7,523 nucleotides of DNA, taken from JBBQHM01 sp038323965 (GTDB lineage Bacteria; Verrucomicrobiota; Verrucomicrobiia; Chthoniobacterales; UBA10450). The notes under the pieces were generated by a model, which saw only the letters and a list, made by a program, of their open reading frames with translations, did no database searches and had not been told where the DNA came from. A program made the translations under genes and the position numbers. Location of the stretch: NCBI GenBank assembly GCA_038323965.1, contig JBBQHM010000111.1, positions 1 to 7,523 on the forward strand, written 5' to 3'. Shown one piece after another: positions 1 to 5,508 of the stretch (the first letter of the stretch is position 1; every line of letters starts with the position of its first letter).

Positions 1-263
1 CGTGCGGCACTCCGGTTCTTCGGCACATCAATCTCATCGGTCAACGCCGATCCGCCAAACGCGCGTAGATCGATTTCCGTCACGCGATGTTCCGCGGCGC
101 CAAGTGACCGGGCGACACGTCGGGCGGCTTCGACCTCCACTCGATGGCGCTGCCCGTAAGCGAACGATAATGCATAAGTCTCCAACTCTTCGTCCCGGGC
201 GATGGCCAGCGTCGTCGCCGAATCAAGTCCGCCGCTCACCAGAACGACGGCGCGGGCACTCAT
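1..263 (-). CDS. queC: 7-cyano-7-deazaguanine synthase QueC (3' end outside window)
   Basis: QueC converts 7-carboxy-7-deazaguanine, ammonia and ATP into preQ0 (7-cyano-7-deazaguanine) in the cytoplasm, the step before QueF in queuosine synthesis. The first 87 residues are visible. Near the N-terminus is the PP-loop ATP-binding motif SGGLDSATTL (residues 10-19), followed by SFAYGQRH (residues 33-40), both typical of QueC. The C-terminal zinc-binding cysteines of the family, which is usually about 220-230 residues long, would lie beyond position 1. The ATG start (261-263) overlaps the queF stop codon as ATGA and no Shine-Dalgarno sequence precedes it, so translation is probably coupled to queF. 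QueD and QueE are not in the window; they could lie further left. Identification is strong from motifs and from the queF neighbour. Confidence 0.95.
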   Translation of the reverse strand, partial: MSARAVVLVSGGLDSATTLAIARDEELETYALSFAYGQRHRVEVEAARRVARSLGAAEHRVTEIDLRAFGGSALTDEIDVPKNRSAA

Positions 264-676
264 CGTGCGTGTTTATCAGGATGACGCGCAATAACAGTGA
301 GGACGATCCCGCCACGCGCGGAAAATTGCGCGGTGATTGTCATTTGGCGCGGCGCACACGCCCGCACCAGATCTTCGAGTATACGATTCGTTAGAGCTTC
401 ATTGAAGCCCCGCTCATTTCGGTAAGAGGCGAGGTAAAGCTTTAAGGACTTCGTCTCAAGGCAAAGTTTCGCCGGCACATAGTCGATCGAGATCGTCGCG
501 AAATCCGCCTGTCCGGTGACCGGGCAGAGCGAGGTGAAGTCAGCGGTATCGAACTGAACGTGGAAAGCGCGTTTAGTCGGAGTTGGAAATGTCTCAAGCG
601 TCGCCTGCGAGGGTGATTTGGGAATGCGCGCTTCGCTGCGGCCCAGCAGCGTCAGGCCTGTTTTGCTATTCGGCAC
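260..676 (-). CDS. queF: NADPH-dependent preQ0 reductase QueF (unimodular type)
   Basis: QueF reduces the nitrile of preQ0 to the aminomethyl group of preQ1 with NADPH, in the cytoplasm, for queuosine modification of tRNA. The 138-residue protein is the short, single-domain (Bacillus YkvM-like) type. The nucleophilic Cys is Cys51 in SLCPVTGQADF (residues 49-59), with the acid Asp58 seven residues on. The family motif reads ETKSLKLY (residues 74-81), followed by YRNERGFNE (residues 85-93). In that last motif the usual FHE is FNE, so the substrate-pocket His is Asn92 while Glu93 is kept. The start is GTG at 674-676: an in-frame stop lies four codons upstream, the LTLLG segment is typical of the QueF N-terminus, and AGGG (684-687, minus strand) sits 7 nt upstream. 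The gene overlaps queC by 4 bp. Confidence 0.95.
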   Translation of the reverse strand: MPNSKTGLTLLGRSEARIPKSPSQATLETFPTPTKRAFHVQFDTADFTSLCPVTGQADFATISIDYVPAKLCLETKSLKLYLASYRNERGFNEALTNRILEDLVRACAPRQMTITAQFSARGGIVLTVIARHPDKHAR

Positions 677-690
677 GTAACGACCCTATC

Positions 691-785
691 GGTCATCCCG
701 AGCGAAGTCGAGGGACCCCGTGACCGAAGAGCGGCAGTCCCTACCCTAAAACGACGGGGTCCCTCGGCTGGCGCTCGGGATGACC
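691..785. repeat. Long imperfect inverted repeat in the queF leader
   Basis: The left arm (691-721) and right arm (754-785) are nearly perfect reverse complements. The outer 14 bases (GGTCATCCCGAGCG) and the inner 13 bases (CGAGGGACCCCGT) of the arms match exactly. They are separated by a small mismatched bulge, AAGT on one side and CCAGC on the other. The intervening loop is 32 nt (722-753). Either strand could form a stem of about 27 pairs. No T-run follows either arm, so it does not look like an ordinary intrinsic terminator. It lies between the stop of the secreted-protein gene and the start of queF, both on the minus strand. Sequences resembling these arms occur, as I recall, as dispersed intergenic repeats in some soil bacteria; that part is memory, not something visible here. 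Confidence 0.85.
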
Positions 786-813
786 GCGGGTTCGCGCGCG
801 CAACGCATGGAGT

Positions 814-1677
814 CTAATCCGGATGCTGCAGCATCGGATTATTCAGCGCCTTTTCGCGGTCGCCATTCTTGCTGTAATTCCAGTAATCCGCCTTTAAGCT
901 GCGTTTTATTTTTAACTGACTACCATCGGCCATGCGCCATTCGCGGAGCAGGAACGGGAAGTCGCGATCGAGCACAAAAGCGTCGGTTCCGCCCGCGTGT
1001 CGCACGGTGACTTCAATGCTTCGCTCGCCGAGCTTCCATGCAATTTTTGCGGGCTTAAATTCCATCGCGACTTTAGCCGGCCCGCTGATTGAGTTCGCGA
1101 TCTGCACATCGAATTCGCCAGTCGCTTTTCGAAAATCAATCGTGCGGACTCGTAACGGAAGCTCGTCATAGAAGATGGCCGTTCCCGCGGTTGCCGGGAT
1201 CGCCTGCGCCTCCGTCCGCTCCCGATAGGTCTGCGCCGAAAAACTCCAGCTGACGTTGTTCGCATCGCGCTTTTCCTCAATGCGCTTCGCGATATTCCCG
1301 ATGCTGTCGGTCCCCGCGAATTCAAGTCGCGCGACCGACATTGTGTCCATGCGCCAGAGCGCGGCGACGGACATTTGCTCGAGGAATAACCCGCGCGGAA
1401 TGGTGGCAATTTCGCCCATCCGTATTGTTGACAATGCGCCTGGCTGCTTCGGGTCGGCGGCTAATGTCATCGTCGCTGGGTCGACCAGCTGCGGTGTGAG
1501 GATCAAGAGCAGCTCACATGGGCGCAGCTGGCCATCGCGCATCAGTTGCGCGTTGTAGATATCGAACTCCGCCTTGCCGTCGCCCCAGTAGCTCGCGTTC
1601 TGGAGAAGCATCGGACTGAACTGCGCGTGAGCAGTGGACATCACAGCGAAAAGAATCAGCGCGCATCGTCGTTTCAT
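814..1677 (-). CDS. Secreted or periplasmic protein of unknown function
   Basis: I do not recognise this gene with confidence. It encodes 287 residues starting with a clear Sec signal peptide: MKRR, a hydrophobic stretch (residues 5-14), then a likely signal peptidase site after AHA (residues 16-18). The mature part has a YWGDGKAEFD stretch (residues 30-39), which vaguely recalls uncharacterised exported proteins of Bacteroidota and Verrucomicrobiota. The rest is alternating polar/hydrophobic sequence suggesting mostly beta structure. No catalytic motif, lipobox or second membrane segment is visible. The only cysteine in the mature part is Cys54, so no intramolecular disulfide is expected. 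The start at 1675-1677 is chosen because the longer reading frame (to 1743) would bury the signal peptide. AGAGGAGAA lies about 15 nt upstream, a rather long spacing. It is divergent from the DUF6572 gene, with 41 bp between start codons. Confidence 0.75.
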   Translation of the reverse strand: MKRRCALILFAVMSTAHAQFSPMLLQNASYWGDGKAEFDIYNAQLMRDGQLRPCELLLILTPQLVDPATMTLAADPKQPGALSTIRMGEIATIPRGLFLEQMSVAALWRMDTMSVARLEFAGTDSIGNIAKRIEEKRDANNVSWSFSAQTYRERTEAQAIPATAGTAIFYDELPLRVRTIDFRKATGEFDVQIANSISGPAKVAMEFKPAKIAWKLGERSIEVTVRHAGGTDAFVLDRDFPFLLREWRMADGSQLKIKRSLKADYWNYSKNGDREKALNNPMLQHPD

Positions 1678-1704
1678 TGCGACTATCAGTTTCTCCTCTA
1701 GAAT
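1677..1704 (+). promoter_or_regulatory. Sigma-70-like promoter for the DUF6572 gene
   Basis: TTGCGA (1677-1682, 4 of 6 matches to TTGACA) and TAGAAT (1699-1704, 5 of 6 matches to TATAAT) are separated by 16 bp. Transcription would start near 1711, only about 8 nt before the ATG at 1719. That would fit the absence of a good Shine-Dalgarno sequence. The -35 box begins on the first base of the divergent gene's start codon. This is a pattern match by eye with no experimental support. Confidence 0.4.
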
Positions 1705-1718
1705 CTCGATCCGTAAAG

Positions 1719-2099
1719 ATGGAAACGCGCGAAGAACACCCAACCGGGGTCGAAAATACAGGCGTCATCGACATGCTGGCGTTCGATCGCGCCGCGGACG
1801 AAGTGTTGCTCGTGATGCGCGAGCCGCGCGCGTGGACTGGCGGCGACGAGCAACTCCTTGAGCTGCAGGAAAAGTTTAACGCCTACGCATCGTTCCTACT
1901 GGATGGCGAACTGGTCGATTCGCATCCTGAGCTTGCCGGCAAAAAAGCGCGCATCGAACTCGAATGCGGGTTCATGCCCGGCGATCAGGCGGTTACGTTG
2001 TTGAACGCAATCCACGATCAGCTCGCGCTGCAGGAAATCGGGATGGAAGTGATCGTCGCTGGTGGCGACGGCTGCGGCACAGGCTGCTCCTGTCGCTAA
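1719..2099 (+). CDS. DUF6572 domain-containing protein
   Basis: This is a small cytoplasmic protein of 126 residues with no signal peptide or membrane segment. The pattern is that of the uncharacterised DUF6572 family: a VIDMLAFD start (residues 16-23), a hydrophobic strand (VLLVMREP, residues 29-36), LLELQEKFNAYASFLLDGEL (residues 46-65), and a final strand MEVIVAG. No biochemical role is known to me. A feature not expected from the family core is the C-terminal tail GDGCGTGCSCR (residues 116-126), which places three cysteines in CX3CXC spacing. The start at 1719 was chosen over an upstream TTG at 1677 because the family homology begins near residue 14 and because a promoter-like element sits just upstream. 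No clear Shine-Dalgarno is present. The stop overlaps the stop of apt on the other strand. Confidence 0.8.
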   Translation: METREEHPTGVENTGVIDMLAFDRAADEVLLVMREPRAWTGGDEQLLELQEKFNAYASFLLDGELVDSHPELAGKKARIELECGFMPGDQAVTLLNAIHDQLALQEIGMEVIVAGGDGCGTGCSCR

Positions 2100-2626
2100 T
2101 ATTTTAAGAAAGTCGTGACCGGCGTCGGCGCGAGCTTTTCGCGACCGTGCAAAAACTCGAGTTCGATGAGGAAAAGCGCGTCGATCAATTCGCCACCTAC
2201 TTTCCGAATCAACGTCGCCGCGGAGGCCGACGTCCCACCGGTCGCAAGAAGATCGTCAATCAACACGATCTTCTCCCCGCGGGTGATGGCGTCGACGTGC
2301 AGCTCCATCTCGGCCTCGCCGTATTCGAGGGAATATTTTGCGCTTTCCGTCTTGAACGGGAGCCGGCCTTTCTTGCGCAGCGGCACGAAGCCAACGCCTA
2401 GCTCATAGGCGACGGCAGAACCGAAAAGAAATCCGCGGGCGTCGATGCCAACGATTTTGTCGATCGCCTTGCCGCGACATTGCTCCAGGAACACATCGAT
2501 TGAGGCCCGGAACAACTCACCGTTTCCCAGGATCGGAGTGATGTCCTTAAAGACGATTCCGGCCTTCGGAAAATCGGGAACATCACGGACTGCCGCGCGC
2601 AGTTTTGTAATCAATTCTGAGCTCAT
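2096..2626 (-). CDS. apt: Adenine phosphoribosyltransferase
   Basis: Apt salvages adenine by joining it to PRPP to give AMP and pyrophosphate, in the cytoplasm. The 176 residues match the usual bacterial length. The N-terminal VPDFPKAGIVFKDITPIL (residues 16-33) is a hallmark of the family. IVGIDARGFLFGSAVA (residues 58-73) contains the arginine of the active-site hood, and RKKGRLP (residues 84-90) with YSLEYG (residues 98-103) forms the flexible loop. The PRPP-binding motif is VLIDDLLATGGTS (residues 121-133). The ATG start has no Shine-Dalgarno sequence, and a promoter-like element lies immediately upstream, so the message may be nearly leaderless. The gene is divergent from the heme operon (84 bp between start codons) and convergent with the DUF6572 gene, overlapping it by 4 bp at the stops. 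Confidence 0.97.
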   Translation of the reverse strand: MSSELITKLRAAVRDVPDFPKAGIVFKDITPILGNGELFRASIDVFLEQCRGKAIDKIVGIDARGFLFGSAVAYELGVGFVPLRKKGRLPFKTESAKYSLEYGEAEMELHVDAITRGEKIVLIDDLLATGGTSASAATLIRKVGGELIDALFLIELEFLHGREKLAPTPVTTFLKY

Positions 2627-2635
2627 CCCGGCGCG

Positions 2636-2663
2636 ATGCTATCGGCTCAGGCAGAAACGTCAA
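2636..2663 (-). promoter_or_regulatory. Sigma-70-like promoter for apt
   Basis: On the minus strand, TTGACG (2663-2658, 5 of 6 matches to the -35 consensus) and TAGCAT (2641-2636, 4 of 6 matches to the -10 consensus) are 16 bp apart. Transcription would begin near 2629, within a few bases of the apt start codon (2626). This is a by-eye match. No comparably good promoter was found on the plus strand for the heme operon in the same 84-bp gap; a TTGAGG at 2668-2673 has no convincing -10 partner. Confidence 0.35.
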
Positions 2664-2710
2664 CGGGTTGAGGTTTGCCTCCGGATGGCCCGCTTCTAAG
2701 TTGCACCTTC

Positions 2711-3505
2711 ATGGATCGCTGGTTTGTCATTCTCGCTACCCTCTGTTATTTCGCGGCGCTGCTGCGGACGATATGGCTCATTCGGGCGGACACGTATCGC
2801 CAACTTGGCTTCAACGCCGTTGCGATGGCCTCCGGTTTTGCGTTTCAGACGGCGTTTCTGACGATGCGCGGGCACGCGATCGGGCGCTGCCCGATCACCA
2901 ATCTGTTTGAAGTGCTGGTGTTTCTGGCGTGGTCGATTGCACTGATCTATTTGGCAATCGGGCCGACTTATCGACTCTCGCTGATGGGGGCTTTCACCGC
3001 GCCACTGGTGTTCGCGGTTCAGTCGGTCGCGCTGATGTTGCCGATCGATTCCGCGCATCCGCCTCAGCTTACCGTCAATCGCTGGCTGGAATTTCACGCG
3101 TCAATCTCGATGATCGCTTATGGCGCGTTCGCTCTCGCCTGCGTTGCCGGGGCGATGTATCTCGTGCAGGAGCGCCAGTTGAAGACCCATCAATTACATA
3201 AGGTTTTCTCGAATCTGCCGCCTCTTCCCAATTTGTTTTCCGCGATGACCCGACTTCTTTGGCTGGGGTTCGGTCTCTACACGGCGGGACTCGCCAGCGG
3301 ATTCCTCACTGGTGAACCGCTGCCACATCTCAAGATCGTATTAGCTGTGGCCATCTGGGTGATTTACGGCGTAATTCTCGTCGCGCGCTATGCCCGAGCG
3401 GCAACTCCGAAGCGCGTGGCCGCATTTTCAATTTTTGCTTTTACCGCGGCGGTTACATTGCTTTGGAGTATCGAGTTTACTGCGCAGAGATCCTTGCACC
3501 GATGA
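2711..3505 (+). CDS. HemX/CcsA-like cytochrome c assembly family membrane protein
   Basis: This is an integral inner-membrane protein of 264 residues with about eight hydrophobic segments (roughly residues 4-24, 36-52, 64-83, 90-110, 130-153, 182-198, 207-226 and 235-253). GRCPITNLFEVLVFLAW (residues 58-74) is the characteristic early motif of the CcsA/ResC/HemX family, and a conserved-type His is at 129 (FHASISM). The Trp-rich WWD loop with its WDPKE end, which binds heme in true CcsA/ResC, is absent: the corresponding loop reads SGFLTGEPLPHLKIV (residues 196-210). That places it with the HemX/YpjD-like branch, whose Bacillus member lies in the heme operon and affects HemA levels. Position directly before hemA, with a 4-bp ATGA overlap, supports this. 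The ATG at 2711 is preferred to a TTG at 2675, though neither has a good ribosome binding site. Confidence 0.8.
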   Translation: MDRWFVILATLCYFAALLRTIWLIRADTYRQLGFNAVAMASGFAFQTAFLTMRGHAIGRCPITNLFEVLVFLAWSIALIYLAIGPTYRLSLMGAFTAPLVFAVQSVALMLPIDSAHPPQLTVNRWLEFHASISMIAYGAFALACVAGAMYLVQERQLKTHQLHKVFSNLPPLPNLFSAMTRLLWLGFGLYTAGLASGFLTGEPLPHLKIVLAVAIWVIYGVILVARYARAATPKRVAAFSIFAFTAAVTLLWSIEFTAQRSLHR

Positions 3506-4581
3506 ATCTCTTTTGCGTCGGCCTTAACCATCGCACCGCGAACGTGGAGACCCGCGAGCTTTTCGCGGGTCACGCGGAAAGTGCGCACGAGTTAAAGGAG
3601 CGCGGGGTTTGTTCTGAAGTGCTGCTGTTGGCGACGTGCAATCGCGTGGAAATTTATGGCGCTGCCTCCGATGAAATCGCGACGGATAGTATCGTGAGAT
3701 CGCTGCGCGGAAATGTCGCGGCCGACGAAGCGATCGATGGCGATATTTTCTACCGTCACGACGGGCTCGCCTGTACCGAACATCTATTCCGCGTTGCGGC
3801 CGGCCTCGATTCGATGGTTGTCGGCGAGACTGAGATTCTGGGACAAACGAAGCAGGCGTATGAGCGCGCGCGGCAGATGGGAAGCGCTGGCCCGATTCTG
3901 CATCGCGTATTTCAGCGGGCATTCCGCGTCGCCAAACAGGTGCGTTCGCGCACGGATATCACGCGGGGTTCGGTTTCGGTCGGATCGGTTGCGGTGGACC
4001 TGGCCGAGAAGATTTTCGGCGATTTGCGCGGGCGTAAAGTTCTCCTGGTAGGCGCAGGCGACATGAGCGAAAAAACGGCGCGGGCCCTTCATTCTCGCGG
4101 CTGTACTGAGCTTCGGGTGACAAACCGTTCGGCCGATCGCGCGACGGAACTTGCTGCGCAATTCGGAGGCCGTGCTGTCTCCTTCGAGCAATGGACGACT
4201 GAATGCCGCGACATCGACATTCTGATTTCTTCCACGTCGGCAGACGATCCGTTTTTGACGCAAGAAATTCTCAGTCCCCTGGTCGCTCATCGGATCAATC
4301 AACCGCTGTTCATCATCGATATTGCGGTGCCGAGAGACGTCGCTCCCGACGTGAACGAACTTGATGGCGTGTACCTTTACGACATCGATTCGTTGCAGGC
4401 GATAGCCGAACAATCGCTGGCGCTTCGGCGGCAGGCGGTGGCACAAGGCGAGGCGATCGTGGCCGAGCACGTCGCAGCTTTTCGCGATGAACTCGCGCGC
4501 TTTATCTCGCGCGGATTCTCGGAGGGTAATTGTCGCGAAAAGCCAGCGATCGCAGCGTCGCTTCGCGTTTCGGAGTCATAG
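3502..4581 (+). CDS. hemA: Glutamyl-tRNA reductase, short form
   Basis: HemA reduces glutamyl-tRNA(Glu) with NADPH to glutamate-1-semialdehyde, the committed step of C5-route tetrapyrrole synthesis. The catalytic domain opens with VGLNHRTANVETREL (residues 6-20). The catalytic Cys is Cys46 in ATCNRVEIYG (residues 44-53), and EHLFRVAAGLDSMVVGETEI (residues 93-112) follows. The NADPH-binding Rossmann domain starts at VLLVGAGDMSEKTARAL (residues 180-196). The helix after YLYDIDSLQAI (residues 291-301) begins the C-terminal domain, but the protein stops at residue 359. Most family members run to about 410-450 residues, so most of the dimerisation domain is missing. There is no room for it, because hemC starts 3 nt after the stop. 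From memory, chlamydial HemA proteins are also short. The start codon overlaps the hemX-like stop (ATGA). Confidence 0.95.
   Translation: MNLFCVGLNHRTANVETRELFAGHAESAHELKERGVCSEVLLLATCNRVEIYGAASDEIATDSIVRSLRGNVAADEAIDGDIFYRHDGLACTEHLFRVAAGLDSMVVGETEILGQTKQAYERARQMGSAGPILHRVFQRAFRVAKQVRSRTDITRGSVSVGSVAVDLAEKIFGDLRGRKVLLVGAGDMSEKTARALHSRGCTELRVTNRSADRATELAAQFGGRAVSFEQWTTECRDIDILISSTSADDPFLTQEILSPLVAHRINQPLFIIDIAVPRDVAPDVNELDGVYLYDIDSLQAIAEQSLALRRQAVAQGEAIVAEHVAAFRDELARFISRGFSEGNCREKPAIAASLRVSES
4572..4575 (+). promoter_or_regulatory. Ribosome binding site that fixes the hemC GTG start
   Basis: GGAG lies inside the last codons of hemA, 9 nt before the GTG at 4585. This supports the GTG over a TTG three codons downstream. 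Confidence 0.6.
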
Positions 4582-4584
4582 CGC

Positions 4585-5508
4585 GTGGAGCGCTTGGTAA
4601 AACTGGCGCTCGGTACGCGCGGCAGCGATCTCGCGATTGCCCAGTCGCGCCTTGTGGCCGACGCCATCGCGAAGTATTCGCCGGGAGTTCAGTTGGAAAC
4701 AGTCGTGATCAAAACGTCTGGCGACGAACATCCACTCCTCCAAATCGAGGATCTGCGCGCCGGGCGAAAGGGAATGTTTACGCAAGAGATCGAGAGCGCT
4801 CTCGTCGAGGGTCGAATCGATGCGGCGGTGCATAGCGCAAAGGATTTGCCGAGTGAGATGATGGACGAGCTTGTGATCACGGCGGTGCTGTCCCGTGCGG
4901 AAAACGGCGATGTGCTGTTGGCGAAGAATAACGAAACATTCAACACGCTCCCGCGCGGTGCCGTGGTTGCGACGGGAAGTGTGCGACGAACTGCGCAGAT
5001 CGCCGCCGTGCGTGACGACATTAGAATCATCGACCTGCAGGGAAATGTTCCGACACGTTTGCGTAAACTCGTGGCAAACGACTGGGCCGGAATCGTGCTC
5101 GCCGAAGCTGGACTCGCGCGACTTGGATTTGCTCGAGGAAAGTTCGAGTTCGAAGGTGCGGTGCTTTGGTCGTCGCCGCTCTCGATGGAACAATTCGTCC
5201 CCGCCGGAGGCCAGGGCGTGATCGCCATCCAAACACGAACCGACAATCTTCGCGTCCGCGCGCTTCTCGCCGATATTGACGACAAGCCGACGCACCTTTG
5301 TCTACTCGCAGAGCGGGAATTTCTGCGGTTGCTGCAAGCCGATTGCAATTCAGCGGTGGGCGTCCATGCCTCGATCCGAGACGAAACGATGACGATGACA
5401 GCACAGATTTTCAGTCCACGAACGCGCGCGATGACTATCAGCCGACCATTCGGAGTTGGAACCCATCTCGAACTCGCTCAGGAGCTTTTCGCGCAAATCC
5501 ATGAGTGA
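4585..5508 (+). CDS. hemC: Hydroxymethylbilane synthase (porphobilinogen deaminase)
   Basis: HemC polymerises four porphobilinogens into hydroxymethylbilane in the cytoplasm on a dipyrromethane cofactor. The 307 residues match the usual length. Visible landmarks are LALGTRGSDLAIAQS (residues 7-21), KTSGD (43-47), and AVHSAKDLP (81-89) with the catalytic Asp at 87. GSVRRTAQ (131-138) gives Arg134 and Arg135, and the cofactor-attaching Cys254 is in QADCNSAVG (251-259). Positions align with E. coli HemC at a constant offset of +3 through this core. On that alignment, E. coli Arg149 of the normally conserved RGNV motif is Gln152 here (LQGNVPTRLRKL, residues 151-162; codon CAG). Arg158 and Arg179 are retained. 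The gene follows hemA by 3 nt and overlaps the next gene by 8 bp. Confidence 0.97.
   Translation: MERLVKLALGTRGSDLAIAQSRLVADAIAKYSPGVQLETVVIKTSGDEHPLLQIEDLRAGRKGMFTQEIESALVEGRIDAAVHSAKDLPSEMMDELVITAVLSRAENGDVLLAKNNETFNTLPRGAVVATGSVRRTAQIAAVRDDIRIIDLQGNVPTRLRKLVANDWAGIVLAEAGLARLGFARGKFEFEGAVLWSSPLSMEQFVPAGGQGVIAIQTRTDNLRVRALLADIDDKPTHLCLLAEREFLRLLQADCNSAVGVHASIRDETMTMTAQIFSPRTRAMTISRPFGVGTHLELAQELFAQIHE

Noticed and set aside
2..394. Plus-strand open frame over queC and queF
   Set aside because: It runs opposite two confidently identified overlapping genes, and its translation is low-complexity Arg/Ser/His-rich sequence.
691..785. Intrinsic transcription terminator
   Set aside because: The stem is far longer than usual, the loop is 32 nt, and no T-run follows the stem on either strand.
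677..813. PreQ1 riboswitch upstream of queF
   Set aside because: The minus-strand leader is dominated by the inverted repeat, and I see no short C-rich loop with a downstream A-rich tail as in known preQ1 aptamers.
2668..2700. Plus-strand promoter for the heme operon
   Set aside because: TTGAGG at 2668-2673 has only poor -10 candidates, at spacings of 19-21 bp, so it falls below what I would call a promoter.
3784..4470. Minus-strand open frame (228 codons) opposite hemA
   Set aside because: It is antisense to catalytic and NADPH-binding parts of hemA, with no recognisable domain and no plausible start signal.
4480..4600. Frameshift hiding the rest of the HemA C-terminal domain
   Set aside because: The other plus frames give no dimerisation-domain sequence, and the hemC start with its ribosome binding site leaves no space for about 60-90 more codons.
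4576..5295. Long minus-strand open frame (239 codons) opposite hemC
   Set aside because: It is antisense to a confidently identified gene, shows no family motif and is rich in Arg and Ser as expected for a shadow of GC-rich coding DNA.
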